Assembly: GCF_000150705.2 (NCBI RefSeq)
Contig: NW_015440975.1
Location: forward strand, 127,539 to 191,538
Length of the DNA stretch: 64,000 nt
Direction: 5' to 3'
Source: Paracoccidioides lutzii Pb01
Lineage: Eukaryota; Ascomycota; Eurotiomycetes; Onygenales; Ajellomycetaceae
In this document: in pieces, positions 45,501 through 59,330 of the stretch
Position numbering within the stretch: the stretch's first letter is position 1
Layout: the number at the start of each line of letters is the position of its first letter
Translations under genes and position numbers: made by a program
Notes under the pieces: generated by a model
Database searches by the model: none
The model's input: only the letters and a program-made list of their open reading frames with translations
What the model was told of the DNA's origin: nothing

Positions 45501-47534
45501 AGGGTAAATTTACTGTATCAAAATAAAATGAAAGTATTTTTCTGCTGTTAACAAATTAGGTTAACTGCAAGGTATTTTTAACTAACGTTAACTAGTTAAA
45601 GTTAAGGCAATCAATCAATGAGCACTAGAGGATTGATGGTTCCACCAACTCGTGGAGTGGAACCGATAGTTAATTAGCACGTTAAGGCAGTTACTCCCTC
45701 TACAAGTTCCTTGATACTGTGCATAACGTCCCATGAGGTTGAAAGGTTGAAGAGAATAAACCTAAAAGAGTTGAAATATACGGAATCTAAACTCTCTTGT
45801 CTAACCGAGGTTTGTTGAAGTGGATATATATGTAATATGCAAAACAAAGAATCGTTAAAGTAGCCGAAGGGTATAAAGAAAAAATAATTGAAAATTGAAA
45901 AAATAAACTAATGCTATTTCATTTGTATGTTTTTGTTGCACATTTTGATTTGATTTATGGGTACATCTAGTCTAGATGACAAAAGGGAATAAAAAGGCAT
46001 GAAAAATGTAGAACACGAGTCCATGAAAAACACATTCAAGCGTTATCAGGGGCAAAAATCATATAATAGCATAGCATGTGGGGGAAATGTAAAAGCTGGA
46101 AACAGAAATGGGAAAGAAATGGGAATGAAACCGAATAGGACAATAATAACGGAGGGGTCGTGGTACATACATTTCTAGAGAGAAATGGGGGAACGTGGGT
46201 ATGGGCATCATCTCATCTACTTGGGAAATGGGAAAGGCATAAATAGAAGACAGGGAAAGTGACAGGGTGCAAAAAAGGGGCAAATATTTAAAAACACCCT
46301 GGTGGAAACAAATACATGAACTGAAATGGATATGTATGTAGTTGGGGGGAAAGGGGGTAAATAAAACAACAATCTTCAATGAAGAAACAACATCTGTCTG
46401 TCATGGGAGAAGAATCGATAGAATCGATGAAGCCGAAGCGTGATCCCTAGACGGCAATGGCAAAGACGGAGTGCCAGGCCGGACCAGCCATGCAGAAATG
46501 CAAAAGCAATTTTCGTCATGAGTTTGCTATGTGATGTGGTAAATGGTCAGATCAAAAGAAATGAAAAATGAAAAAATGGCAGAAGACCCGATGGCATGGA
46601 ATATGGCGTGAGGCGTGAGCATGTGCATGTAAATCTTCACCTGCATTCTGTAATCATAGGGATCCAGAGGCCCACATCCAATGATACAGAAATCAATCGA
46701 CACTTTGGTGGCAATGGGTGTGAAGCGAGATATCGTATAACAATCACCGTATCCAAGGTTACCACTAGCTTGGAGTAAATGGCTATGCAGATGAACTCAA
46801 GAAAGTAAAAAAGGGCTGTTGATAGGACAGACAGATGATCGGTGGAAAATGCCACAGAATGGGAGCAGTTATGAAAGAAAAAATACCAAAAAAATAGAAC
46901 AAATAGAAAAGAAGAAAAAGAAAATAAAATGAGGTTATTTCGGAGTTTCATCCCGGAGAGATGCTGGACGGGTGAATGGGGAATAATGATATATGTCGTA
47001 TGTCGTCCACTTGGGGAAGAAGGTATCGATAGGATAACCATGACTGTTTCCTTTTCTTGACACAGGTAGATCTCTAGAAAGGCAAAGAGGAAAACAATTT
47101 CTCTCCGTCATGGCGTACAAAAGAAAATTAAGATTTTTGCTCAGGGGACATGATATGGCTTGTTATGCCCGAATGTGGTGTATCAAAAGATAGATATGCA
47201 AAGTGATGTTACCAAGACGACAAAATCAAAATAGATCAATTTTGAAGTCTGAATCGGGGGAATCTGCTGGCTTGTTCAGACGAATCTTTCTCCCCAACCC
47301 AAGACTTCTCTCTTACCACACCATCAAAAGGTGCGCTTTTTCGCGTCGTCGTGAAGTCTAGACCGTGACTGAAAATTCTTCATGACTCGTTTCGTCGTGA
47401 AATTCTGATTGTACATTTGTGAACAAAGAGGAAACAAAATGAAGACAGGAAAATCGTGATGGGTAAACTTATGAAGGCGATTCCAGAGCTCACTGCTTCC
47501 GGATGAGGCGTTCTGACAAAATGGTGAGAGCGAA
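45501..47534. other. Flank of the A+T tract and 3' region of the Pumilio gene
   Basis: 45501-45800 holds gttaactagttaa-type repeats. 45800-47534 has ordinary composition with many gaaat/gggaa words and is probably 3' untranslated region and flank of the Pumilio gene. A 14-codon open frame, MAGPAWHSVFAIAV, sits at 46493-46449 on the minus strand, too short to support. Confidence 0.4.
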
Positions 47535-50500
47535 TTATCCATAAAAGGGGAATCCCTGAGATGGAAATCTGTTTCTTCCATCCACACCTTGTGGGATGGG
47601 GCTGTAAATGGTTGGTACAATCTCCTCGTTGTTGTTGCTGTTGTTGCCACTCCGTGTCGGGGGAGTAAATACGTTATGATTTGCCAGACCGTTGCCATTG
47701 CTTCCAGGCACCGCGGTGGAAGAGTTCTTGTTTATCATATCATTGTTGCCGTTCTCAGCAACACCAAAAGCTGATGGATACTGAGGATGAAGGGAAGTAG
47801 GGTAAGAATGCATCTGTTGATAGACATTCGGCATTGCCATCGCCATAGTTGTAGGCATAGTCGTCTCGTTCGGCGTAATCTGTCCGCTGCTAGACGAGGA
47901 ATTTCCTCCATTGACACGTCCCTGGTTCTCTGCGCTCATGATTTTCCCGGCGATACGGCGGCCATGGGGGGTCTGTCGGATCGCTGGTAGGATTGGGCGG
48001 ATTGCATCTATCAGCTTATTACGGCTGTCCGGGTCTGCGAAGTCCATAGCAGTTTGGACGACGTAGTTTGCGAAAGAGTCGCGGAGCATCTTTTCGAGTT
48101 CGCTAGGGACTAACATCTCCTCGATGAGGGCGGCGCGGCACTGGTTGTCAGCAGTTCTGATGCATTTTTCGATGACGTTGGAGCTGAACTTTTGTTTGGA
48201 AAGAGCAGGGATATTGCCGCGGAAGCTGCGGCAGATGGGCTCGATAAAATGCGGTTCGTTAAGATCCACTGCGTCGTCGTTGTTAGCAAAATTGGTCCAA
48301 ATCATTGGGGAAGGTGGTGTTCCTTACAAATATACTGAACGACATAATTTCCAAAAGGGTCTTGAACGAGGGTGAATGCGTTTTTGGTGATTTGTTCGAT
48401 CAAACGAGCGCGCTGGTCACCAGAAGCATGGTCAATGCAACGCTGCAACACGCAGCAACCATGACGATGAGTCCCAACTGGCACACAACTTGCACCAACT
48501 GCATCATAGATAAACTAGCATAAAGATTAGTAGATTGAAAACGGGGACGTTGGAGATTTGTAATACCTGAGCATCGGTTGCGGAAAGGCGATTCAAGCAC
48601 TTCTGGATGACATGATTTCCATTCAAATCCTGGACAAGTTCGACAACACGACCACGCAAGGCTTTTATTACAGTTTGAGTCTATATAACTGTCAGCCACG
48701 CCAAAGACAACCCACATTAAGGGAGGTAAACATACTTGTTCAGGAGTCGAGATGAACTCAATCATCTTCTGCAAAGCTCGAGTTCCATGTTGGTTCAAAG
48801 CAATCTTGACAAGCTGAGGAGCAGCGTTGTTAATGAGAGCAGTGCGCTGTTCGTCATTCGAGTACTCAAGTAGCTTCTGGCAAAGATAATTTCCAAATGG
48901 ATCTAGCAAAAAAATATCCCGGGTTAGAAATCAGGATACCTTGAAAACGCATGACGCATGGCAAATACTAACCAGTCATAAGCTCCACAACGTGAATATG
49001 GGTCTCCAAAAAAATCATCTGAACGTGTGCTGGGTTCTGTTCCTCCAGTTTCTTCTGCAAATAGCGGCAGCCATACTGATCCTTGCACATGCTATAAAGC
49101 TCGCCTTGGTATGTTTCCAGAGGCGCATTGCCAAACCGCGAAAACTGGCCGGATTCGCCATCTCCACTGCGACGACCCTGGTTGGTTCTCGCAGGGCTTT
49201 CCGGGAAGCGGGCATAAGGGGTGTAAGCTGCTGGGTATGGACCGTAAGGCGGATTATGTTGGAAGGCTGGCACTGGGGGATTGGTTGGGATTGAGCTGGT
49301 AATGAATGGCTGCATGGTGTACCCGTACATCGAATTTGTGAAGGATCCCATCGTTGGATTAATGGAGTTGTTGCCGTTTGATATCCCTGTGGTTGGGGAA
49401 GCCAATTGCGGGCCAAAAGGTGTAGCGTTTGCTTGCAGGACTGACCGCAACGGCTGGACATTTGCGGACTGGTCCTCACGGTCAGGGGAGATTGAAGGGG
49501 CCGGTGTGTCATTTCCTTGGTGGGGAGTAGCTGGGACTCGACCAACGCTTGCACTGTGAGAGTGGTAATGATCTCCATGAGACTTTGGAGGGGTTACAGC
49601 AATATATCCATTGCTTTTCGAGGCTGGGATATCGCTGGTAGAGTACGACATCTGCAACGATGTTGGGCGGGACTGAGCTCCATTGGTGGTCGAATAAAGG
49701 CTCTGGGTGTTAGTACAAGCCGAGAACCCGGGCTCAAGTGAATGTCTATGTGACTGGCGAGCGTTTGATTCACTCGTGGGTGAGAATGGAGCGGAAATGT
49801 GCTCGCCTTGGCCCTCTGAACGATTGTTTCCAATATGGTCAAACTGAGACATTTTCAATGAATTGTAAGGTAGGGACGCATGATGACGGTGACTGTAAGT
49901 CTCTGGCCCTGGGGTCCGAGAATTGGCCAAATCCAATGCAGCTGGATTTGCCGAAAGCTGGATTAAAAAACAAAATTAGTTTTCTGCCATCCCAAAATGA
50001 GCGGATTACCAAAAAAAAACATACCAAACCAGAACTATCATCACGACGAACCAATGTTGGGAATTTATCGTCGGGGTCAGTCAGTTTCAGATAACTCTTT
50101 ACATCCGGAGTTGGGATACGATCATCGTCCTTGGCGCCTCTCCTATCATCTTCGTCGTCGTCCCCCAAAGCAAACTTAGCTGGATGGAATGGGTTGAGGC
50201 CAATAGACCGGGCGAACCCATTGGTTGTAGCCGTGGTAGAATTGGTGAAAGAACCAAAACTAGATGAAGGCATAGAGTATCTATTTAAACTGATTGCTTA
50301 AGTGAGTACGAAGTGAAGGACCAAAAGCTGGAATAGCGGAATGAAAAGTGAATGCATATAGTTTCACGAATCAAATGATAGATACATCCCAAGAGAAAAC
50401 AAGGAAGAAACGGGGGATTTTGCTTCCTAGGTTGTTTAGATATCAAGGGCCACAAGCGAAAGGGTGGAACAAGATGTCGGAACTGGGCAGGACAAATGAT

Positions 50501-51869
50501 CGGGGGACATGTGAAGTAAGAAAAAGGAGCTTTGAAGGTGAAACCAAATCTAATACATACGAGGAACCTTGGCGATATGACGGGAACGATTCTGGAAAGT
50601 ATTCTTCCTCAGAATTCCGGCGGGATCCCAACATGGACTGCGGTGCGGACGCCTGGCCTAAAGTAGTAGCCAAAATTGACTTAGGCTGTGCTGCAGGAGA
50701 CACAACCTGGGATGGGCTGAAGGGATTAAACACACCAGGTGCGGTGGCACTCGAGATCGAAAATCGAGTTGGACGAGAGAGGACAGACGGGAATCCGTTC
50801 TCTCGATACTCAGGGTGGGTTGTGGGTTCGCTAACGGGCCCACTCAAGCTTGCGTTAGCAAGATCTCGAGCCATCTGGTCGAGTTCCTGCCGTTCTTTCT
50901 CCTGTTGGAGATCTAAGAGCTTCATATCTGCTTCAAAACGCTTCCTCTGCTCCCTCATGTACTCGATGTGGGCTTTCTTCTTCTCGAACTGTAAGGATTG
51001 TTAGATAAGGGCCTTTAGATGGAATGGGCCAAGAAATCAAAAAGAACACCAAGGACACCAGGTCAAGCGCCCAAAGGATAAACGAGGGACACAAGGTAGG
51101 TAAAGTGTAAAGGGTTAGACAAAAAGAAGGAACAGGTTAAGTTGTAGAAGGTTGAAGTCGGAAGTGTTGTAGGAGGATGGAAGGTGTAGTAGGGTTGAAA
51201 AGTGCTCAGTGAAGATGCATATGAGAGAAGAGGGAGAGGCACTCACCAGTTGAGACTTATGAATTTGTGTAGCCTGTTGAAAAGAGCAAAAAATGATACA
51301 GTCAGCCAGTTGCAATAGTCCAATCAATGTCAAAAAAGAACTTCGTCAAAAGTTCTCGTCCATTGTTGCAAGCAATCATCTATATCAAATCAATGTTCAA
51401 GCTCTTATTTTCACTTGAAACCCTCACTTCTCTCCTGCAACACTAGGCAATCCCAGGTGAATAACACCCAGTTCTCCTGATCCCAGCCGACAGCAGTTGA
51501 ACATCTCTTCATCCCGCCCACTCACTCTGCCTTCCCCCCCAATCAACAAACAAGGTATATATTAGACAATAGAACAGTAAAACTCACAGAAGAAAGCAGG
51601 TCGAAAGACTCCGGTGGGGGCAGGGGTTGGGAATTGCTAAATGCAGGCCATGACGAGAGCTTGCTGGCGTCAGTGGTGAATCGGCGTTGGAGATTTGCAC
51701 GCACTTCGGAGGAAGGTGGTGGGAATGCGGATAAGTAGCTGGTTGTCGTCTGGCCTCTTGAGGGCGAGGGATAGCTAGCGAATGGGGAATCCGTGGCGGA
51801 AGGAGGAGAGCGGGGGGAGGAGAATCGGAGCTCTTCCAGGCGCTCATTTAGGCCGTTCTTGAAGGCCAT
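47535..51869 (-). CDS. Pumilio/PUF-family RNA-binding protein, 1059 aa
   Basis: PUF proteins bind 3' UTR motifs and control mRNA decay, translation or localisation. Nine exons: 51869-51588, 51273-51247, 50988-50561, 50280-50025, 49957-48973, 48902-48736, 48680-48567, 48514-48328, 48268-47535. Every phase agrees. The N terminus is Ser/Pro-rich (LNERLEELRFSSPRSPPSAT). Residues about 104-150 are a coiled coil (AHIEYMREQRKRFEADMKLL). Residues about 320-600 are disordered. The eight-repeat Pumilio domain runs from about residue 608 to 930: GELYSMCKDQYGCRYLQKKL, DPFGNYLCQKLLEYSN, NQHGTRALQKMIEF, DLNGNHVIQKCLNRL, THRHGCCVLQRCIDHA, DPFGNYVVQYI, SSNVIEKCIR, SFANYVVQTAMDF. The C-terminal tail is Asn/Gln-rich. 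Closest class by layout is Puf3/Puf4/Jsn1-like; exact orthology not decided. Confidence 0.95.
51247..51273 (-). other. 27-base microexon of the Pumilio gene
   Basis: Exon 2 encodes ATQIHKSQL between acceptor TTCAACAG and donor GTGAGT. It is exactly nine codons, so skipping it keeps the frame. Confidence 0.75.
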
Positions 51870-54800
51870 GGTGTGTTATGGGTGTTTAATAATAACTGCC
51901 ACCGTGTGTCAGAGAGTGCTGTATGTGCGGTGTAGAGCTGGGCAGGCTACAGAGACGGAGGGAGGGGGGTCATGATAAAATGAAGGCGGGGGGAAGAGAG
52001 AGAAAGGGAGACGTGACTCGACACGACTAGCAATGGAGAAACAACGCAGAACATGGAAAAGATGGAATTGGAGGTTGTCTGCAGGAGACAGGGGCCAGAA
52101 TGGCTGGGAGAAAGGAGGGCAGAGAAAAGGGCCTCGAGGAATGAGGTTGAGATTAGTCTTGCCCCCGGGGCGATGAGGAGGAGGGTGGAGAGGGTGGAGA
52201 GGAGAGCGAGTCAGGGAGTATGACTAAGAGGGGGGGAAAGGGGGGGCGGGTTGGGTTGGGGTTTACCAAACCAAGGCTAGGAGCGTTGGCGGTGTGCTGC
52301 AGGCTATAATAAGTGGGCTGATATTATTAGAGCAAGCAACAACTTGCAACTCTCAGGCCCCAGCCACAAGACATCACACGTACAATTCAGAATTCAAAAA
52401 TATATATTCGAGGGGAAGAGAAGAAGCCAACAGTATAGTGACAGTATAGTGACAGACATGCCAGAACGATACTCACAGGCTGCAGGCTGCGGTGGAGTTG
52501 CTTTAACTGCGGCAGCTATCAATTAGTTATCGTATCCGACTGCGTCGAGTCTCCAGCTATACAGGAAGCCCCTAGTTAAGCGTCACAGATCTAGATGCAG
52601 AGCATTCGAGTCAACTTCAACCATGGACGTATGAGATTATGGCATTATGGGACTTTTTGAAAAAAAAAAAAAAAAAAAAAAAAGGGATCTGTGAAGGGCG
52701 CTGCACACATACACAACTCTGTTATATTTTTCGTTTCGTGGAATGATATGATAATATCCTACATACGTTCGTCGCATTCCTAGCAAGGATAATCTTGTCC
52801 CTTTTCCCTTTTTCCCGTTTCCGTTTCCTTCTGCCTTTTGCTTCTGATCGCTGCTCTACTCGCACTATGGGGATTGTAATGTTGGATTTATTGGTACAGC
52901 GGGAGAAGTTAGGATTAAAATGGAAATGGATGATCCCAGTTCAACGAGTGTCGTTTTGCAATCGGATCGGTTTCAGATCGATCGTCAACAACTGCACCAA
53001 TCCGGGAGTCTCAGACGTTGGTTTCCTCTGGTTTCTTCGCTTCTGGACAGCTGAACAGGCCGACGAGAAGGCAGAACTGACAAGGAGCTCTTTTTTTTTT
53101 TTTTTTTTTAATTTCTTTTCTTTTTTTCTTTCTTTTTAAATCACAACAAAATGTATAAAACGAAAGTACTGGGGGTGAATGAAGGGAACTGGGCTCTGAG
53201 ATATGGGAAGAGAAAATAAGAGCGGACGGAATAAAAGAATGCAAAGGGAAATAAATGAGAAATGAGGGAATGGTTGCACAGAAAGTGGAGGAATTAATAA
53301 GTGATTTTCCAATTTTTATTTTTATTTTATTTATTTATTTTATTTTTATTTTTATTTTTATTTTTTTTTTTTTTACCGCTTCAAAGCTACTCACTCGAGG
53401 GGAGAAACCTCCTTTCGACAGTTTATCTAATAACTGGCCAGGAGCAAGAAAATGGAGAGAAGAGGCAGATGAAAAAGAGAAATCAGCCTGGAACGGGGAA
53501 TAACAGAAACAAAGAAAATGGAAAATACACTGATGACAGCAGCGTATGGATCGTTCACGCCCATCTACTGGAGGAATTGGCCAGGGTTAGTTGGTACAGT
53601 ACCGCATTAACTGATCATGAAGATTTAACAAGGGGCCTGTTTTGACCGTTGCAGGGGAGGCAAATGGGGGGATGGGAATTGCAACTTTGCAAGGCGGGGG
53701 GGGAGTCAACTGCTGCTGCTGCTGCTGCTGCTGCTGTGGGCAAATAACCCCAGGAACCTCACCAACTGACAACCTCTATTTTAACCCTGCACTGCAAGGG
53801 AAGAAGGCCGACGAATCAGCAAATGCGAATTGGTTTATTGAAAAGCTACGGAATGTTTCTGTTTTTCTTTTGGGTCGTTCTGGGGCCTGATGTGTGAGTG
53901 TTCGATGTTGGGCAGCAAAAAGTACCCGATACCTGATTCCACCGAGCACCCATGAGTAATTAGTGAGGGGGGTCAGTCACCGCTTGTTTCGGGATTCCCC
54001 TCCGCTTTTCAAGCTTGTCTTTGCCGCTGGAGATCGCGGACTTCTCATTGCCCATGCCCCATTTATTTTCCCTTCTTATTCCGTTTCTCGTTATTTCTAA
54101 CCCGGCATATCCAACCCAAATAAATCTTCTTCTCTATTATCTCTCTCGCTAACTACGTCTCCCGCTTGTATCTGCGACTTTTCCATCCCTGAACTCTCCA
54201 TCAGCGGCTCCTAATCAAACACCCCTGCCCCCCCTCTTCCTCTTAACTTACACATATCAACCTAGGTACAGGACACAGGTGCATACATATATGACAATGG
54301 CCGCCCCGCCCAACGTGTAAGCTGCTGAGTAGTTAGCTCCCATGATCCTTATGATTCTATTCCCCCCATCCCGCATCCCAACGCATGCATCCTGCACCCT
54401 GCACAGTACAGTTCCTGGCCCTGCTTCCCCACACTAGCCAATGACCCACCCCGTCGACTAAACTTAGCTTAGCTCTGATTGGGTCCCTTTTCAACGCCGC
54501 AAAAGCCCCCCCGGGGGTGAAGAGCCTGAGAGGCCCAGGGTTTCTGATTTTGAACGTTTGTCTTCCTTTTATTTATTTATTTATTTATTTATTCATTTAT
54601 TTTATTTATTCGTGTTCCAGCGGCAGACTGGACTGTTTCTCCTATTTTTGCATGCTGACTCTAGATGCACCCCGGTGGTTCGAGTAACTCCTTGATGGGT
54701 TTGAGCATTGGCGTAACATTGGGATTGGAAGTTTGGGTCTGACCGGCAAGCGACTGGTGCATGGGACGTGTTGGCAGTGCCGCGGTCGGCGCCTGGGACT

Positions 54801-55181
54801 TGGGGAATGGGCAGGCTGGTTGGTGGCCTTCGAGGAGCCCGGGAGGAGACACTGGCTAGCTGACAGCCTGAGCTTGGCTACGTTAAAGCTTCGGAGGTGG
54901 ATGGAGATCGGAGTTAAAAACGCTTGATTTTGTGGTCTTTGAGCCGAGTAACGTGTTAATTTACCAGCAGTTCGACAGGATAAATTAAATTTCCATACCT
55001 AGGTATTGTCCTTCAGTTGCCCTTCACTCACTCCCCGTCTTCGTTTCCATCCAAGGACAACCCTAAATAAACCCAAGCCATTGGCCTTTTCCCACACTTC
55101 ATTTCATCTGGCCTTTTTCTGCATGGCCTCAAAGTGCACCCCCTTTTTTGTAATTCAAAATGGTATCAAAACGATCAAGCT
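51870..55181. other. Pumilio promoter and gene desert
   Basis: 3.3 kb without a supported gene. It holds poly-A (52661-52683), T-rich tracts (53091-53110; 53309-53375), (CTG)9 at 53710-53736 and (TTTA)n at 54567-54606. A short ATG frame, MTMAAPPNV at 54292 followed by a GTAAGC donor, could be a first exon of a gene but I find no downstream partner. Confidence 0.4.
53710..53736. repeat. (CTG)9 trinucleotide repeat
   Basis: Nine uninterrupted units, flanked by a G run at 53696-53703. Not in a supported coding region. Confidence 0.8.
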
Positions 55182-55260
55182 NNNNNNNNNNNNNNNNNNN
55201 NNNNNNNNNNNNNNNNNNNNNNNNNNNNNNNNNNNNNNNNNNNNNNNNNNNNNNNNNNNN
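55182..55260. other. Assembly gap (79 N)
   Basis: Undetermined bases; flanking sequence is ordinary intergenic. Frames that cross it are artefacts. Confidence 1.
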
Positions 55261-57951
55261 TAGACACCCCCGCCCCTCAAAGTCGTCACCGCGTTGGTCT
55301 AGTTCCTCAAATAGCTAAGGGCAGCTCGCCCAATCCAATGGCATTATCCGCCTGTCCGCCGCGTTATTCGGACGTGTGCACCTGCAACTTCCACACAAAC
55401 AGTACATACAGCACATGTCCATGTCCATGTACGGCTCAGTACATACATGAATGATGTGTGGTTTGCTCGATCGTCTCCGTGGAACTCGCTCGGATTGGAA
55501 GATTGTTGAGATCCCCCGTTTTCTTCGCGCTTACACCTCTCACCTCCCCACGCCCCCAACCCCTTGCTACTGGCCAGTCAGGAGTCAGACATTCCCCGCA
55601 GATACGGGGGGACCAAAAATGAGTATCACGGGAGAGCTCGAGAGGACACTCCCCTCATTTAATGTACGGAACATGCATACATGATTACCTTGTGTATGGA
55701 GTATGGAGGATGTATATGCGCATAAATGTTGAGACGTTAACCAGGATGAGATACCTCCAAATGGTCGATGCCTGGACGGAGAAGTCAATACCTCACATAA
55801 CTATCAATCTTCTCTAACTCACCTCCCTAATCACACCGGCAGAGCGTCCTCGAACGTGAGCTTGCCACGAAGCTGGTGTGCTGTTTTGGCCCTGTTGTCT
55901 CTGCCCCCGCCCCCGTCATCCGCCACTCGTCATCCGCTCAGACATCAAGATTGTCTCTTGGTCTCGATGCGCCATGCAGACTATTTTAACATGCAGCGGA
56001 AGGGAGCAACCGCCACTGTTAGCTGGGAGCTCGAACTCGAACCATTAATAATATTGATTCTGACATGGCTAACTAACTAACAGCAATCTTCTGTCGGGTG
56101 TGGTTGGTTCTTTTGCTGCTTGTTTCACTGACAGGTTCTTCTCCAGAGGCAAAAATTCAATCTACGTACTTGTCGAGGTGTTACGGCAGGCCCTATTTAG
56201 TCCAAATTGATAAATCCCATTGACAATTCTCCACTCCCTCCTACAACAAGTAGCTAATGTCTAATAGCTGAGCTAATGAACCGAAACAAAAGCCATATGC
56301 AGGCCTTCCGACCCAACCAATTCCCGTTGTGTAACCGCAACATAGTCCTATAATATGCATGTCTGACGTTCTTCCCCTTCCCTTCCATTACGTCGCTTTC
56401 TCGCCTCGCCCTGCCCTGCGGTCGAGTTAGGAACGAACAGCGAGAGAGCTAATTCAAGGGAAATGATTCGATCGGAGCTTGAGTGGATGGGGTCACCTAG
56501 GGCCCCATGGTTGCTTTAAAGGGAGAGCCGTTGGTATTCATTCCCATTCCGTGTGTCTCCTTGGGCAGTTAGGTAAACAACTTTTAGCTTCGGTTCAGAT
56601 GTTTCGGATTTTGTCGCACAAGGGAACATTGACGCGACTTGCTGAGTAACTAAGCATCTTTCTGTGCCCCGCTGTCTTTATGGGAGATTGGAGCACTCCA
56701 GCGATTATGTCTTTAAGATCCGTACATCCAAAGTCAGAGGCCAAGCAAAGTTACCCGGTGAAGCGTTTGTGAATGTAGCTCCGGTAGTTACCCCGTACAT
56801 AGAGGGACATATCTGCAACAGGCGGCCACAACATGAAAGCCATGGTTTTTCCAGCCAACGTCTGCGGCGGATTTCTGGCTGGCTGGCACGTTTCAACTAG
56901 CCAAATCGGTGCCATCGAGCCTTGTTGTTGTCCGATTACGTTACAGCCAATCGCACAATGCAGGGCGTTTGAATCAACTGTGTAGCGGCAGCAGTTTGCA
57001 TTTGGCAACCTATCCATGTGTAGAAGAAGGAGGTATGCTTGAAAGGGCACTTCAAAGAGCTCTTAGAAAATTGGTGAATCCAAAAGATTTTCTTCGACTT
57101 CTTCTTTTACTTTGGTTTTTGTGCTCTTTCCAAACCGGTGTGGAATTTGAATAGGGGAACGCCTATGGAAGTTGAGTATTTGATTTTTTTTTTTTTTTTT
57201 TTTGGCTTCTAAATTTGAATTTTCCTAGATAATTGTACAGCGATGATATTTTAACTACGCAATATTTCTGCTAATATTATATTCTGTTTTCAATACTTGA
57301 TGCAATGTTGACATGGGTTCAGGTTGACATTTTCTGCTCCTCAAACATCCATAACCACCATCCTTCAACAGTATCAGCTTACTCAGTACCAGGGCAATGC
57401 TCTTATTTCCTGACATAGATGAGGTGCCACAGTCATGGCGATTCTACTCACAAGACCCCATGATGGCCTCTATGTTGGCCAACTAACTTCCGTTCGCCCA
57501 GCATTTCATACAAAGCTGGCCGAGATACTCCTATCGAAGCAAAGAGAACAACACTCAGGAATGTGACGACATCCAGATGTCACAGTATAATGGCCAGAAG
57601 AAGCATACGTGTCACGATCTGAATATACTCAAATAATCTAGGTGTACTGCTTGGACTGATACGATTCATGTTGTTGTTGGCTGATAAATAGAAAAGAAAA
57701 CTCATCCCCTCAAAGTGTGATACTGTGAGAAACTGAATATACCGCCCCTTTAATTTTTAAAGGACCACTGCAACGCAAAATAAATTCATGGGTTAGTACA
57801 GTTTTGTGCATTTTCATATATATAATTGAGCGCCATTAAGCTGATGAACATTAGCTTCTCATCCATGCCACAGATCAAAGCTCGGAAGACGTCATTGAAA
57901 TTCCCAGCAGCCTTCATCATCTTCATCAATAAAAAAAAAGCTACCACCATG
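55261..57951. other. Gene desert right of the gap
   Basis: 2.7 kb with no supported gene. It contains a short tccatgtccatgt repeat at 55415-55430 and poly-T at 57184-57203. Beyond 57200 it becomes A+T-richer before the DUF7924-like relic. Confidence 0.4.
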
Positions 57952-59330
57952 GACAACGAAAAGTAAGCCCAATCCAACATTGGGTAGACACCTTATCTTG
58001 GCCCTTCACACCCTCTCTTGACACTGGCTTCCTGATCCCTCCATTCCCCAACGAAACCGCCAGCACAGTCCTCCACTGCTTCTCATCCATCCAGAGTCTC
58101 TCCGGCGTCTCAGTTGTATCATCGGAAAGAATGTGCTACCAAAACTCCCTTGGATTATCGCGGTATTCGCTTATACCGCAATGAACCACCGGAATCCCTG
58201 ATGCAGAAGGTTATGCAGATCATCACCCAAGAAACCGATCCATTATCATCGCCTTCTTTCCGCAGCTAGACGATGAGACCACGCTACGAGAACTTAGCGA
58301 AATTCCCATGATGCCTGTGGAACGCCACGGAAGATGAAATCATCGACGAGCTGGGTAATCGTCTGACTCCAGGCTGTGACGAGGATAATGACGATGGCAA
58401 TCTTCTTCACACGGCGTTAGCCTACTCAATCAAACAGCCGTGGGCCCAGTCTGTGCCTGTGTCTCTTCTTCCAGATTTCCTTCCTCCCTGATCCAGCCCC
58501 GGATAAAGCCCCATGGTTTCTCGCATGATGCATTCTCGCACGCCCAACACGCTGCAATCCCCACACTTACCACCAAATCGGCACCTCTACCTACATCGGC
58601 ATAAGCGCCTGCAACTACATCCACATCCGCATCTGACAGCGAACCCTGCCTTGATTCCGGTCCCAATCCCGCAAGAAACCACGCCAACCCCACCGCAAAT
58701 CTCCTTTTCCCCTTCTTTACCATCGAATTCACCTCCGCCACTACAGACGACGCACCCCACACAGCAACAGATGAAGCCAGCAGTGCCGTTGCCATCGCCC
58801 TTAATGACCTTCTAGAACTCCACCGCCGAAACCGTCAGCATACAGCAGTTCGACAATACGCAGCACTGATCTTTCTCGCTGACGATGGACCAGCAAATTG
58901 CGCGGTTAAATGTGCATTGGATGACAGTTACAGGGAGTAAGGTGTTGAAGCCGAAACAGGTGTCGATGCCAGATGCCCAAGGGCAGCCCAAGGGTAGCTG
59001 AAATCGTAACCGCAACTGCAACTGCAATCATGCCAGTCCAACACCTCAACATCCATCCGCTATGACACGCTGTTTCAATACGGCGTTACTTTCCACGTAG
59101 ATTCTCGGCGAACCTGATGCTCTGCGCTCTCTGCACAGGGCGATATGCCACGTCCTGCTACATGCTAGGGAGGCATTGCTTCTGAAACTGCGGTTTCTAT
59201 TGGAGCTTTGCCAGCAGCTGCATGACAGGCAGAGTGTATCATTGCATCAGATTGAGACGGATATGGAAAGGAGCACAAGGGAAGGGGTGGCGCTAGATGG
59301 GGTTGGTGAGGGTGATACACGGCGGACTAA
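57952..59330 (+). pseudogene. DUF7924-like fungal gene relic
   Basis: It starts at ATGGACAACGAAAA|GTAAGC and continues in changing frames: YRGIRLYRNEPPESLMQKV; a stop; EDEIIDELGNRLTPGCDED; FPFFTIEFTSATTDD; SSAVAIALNDLLELHRRN; another frame SFSLTMDQQIARLNVHW; and LRSLHRAICHVLLHAREALL. This order (long N-terminal part, a (L/F)PFF.(V/I)E(F).S strand, a small beta region, then a C-terminal R.A..N.L.... helix) resembles a family of fungal proteins annotated DUF7924 and thought to hold a PD-(D/E)XK-like fold. In those I recall VEFKS; here the Lys is Thr. Function unknown. The frames and stops make it a pseudogene. Confidence 0.4.

Noticed and set aside
46449..46493. Minus-strand microORF MAGPAWHSVFAIAV
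   Set aside because: Fourteen codons without other support; likely chance in the Pumilio 3' flank.
54292..54320. Possible first exon MTMAAPPNV with a GTAAGC donor
   Set aside because: No downstream exon with coding character was found before or after the N gap.
55006..55454. Frames spanning the N gap
   Set aside because: They include undetermined bases and have no support.
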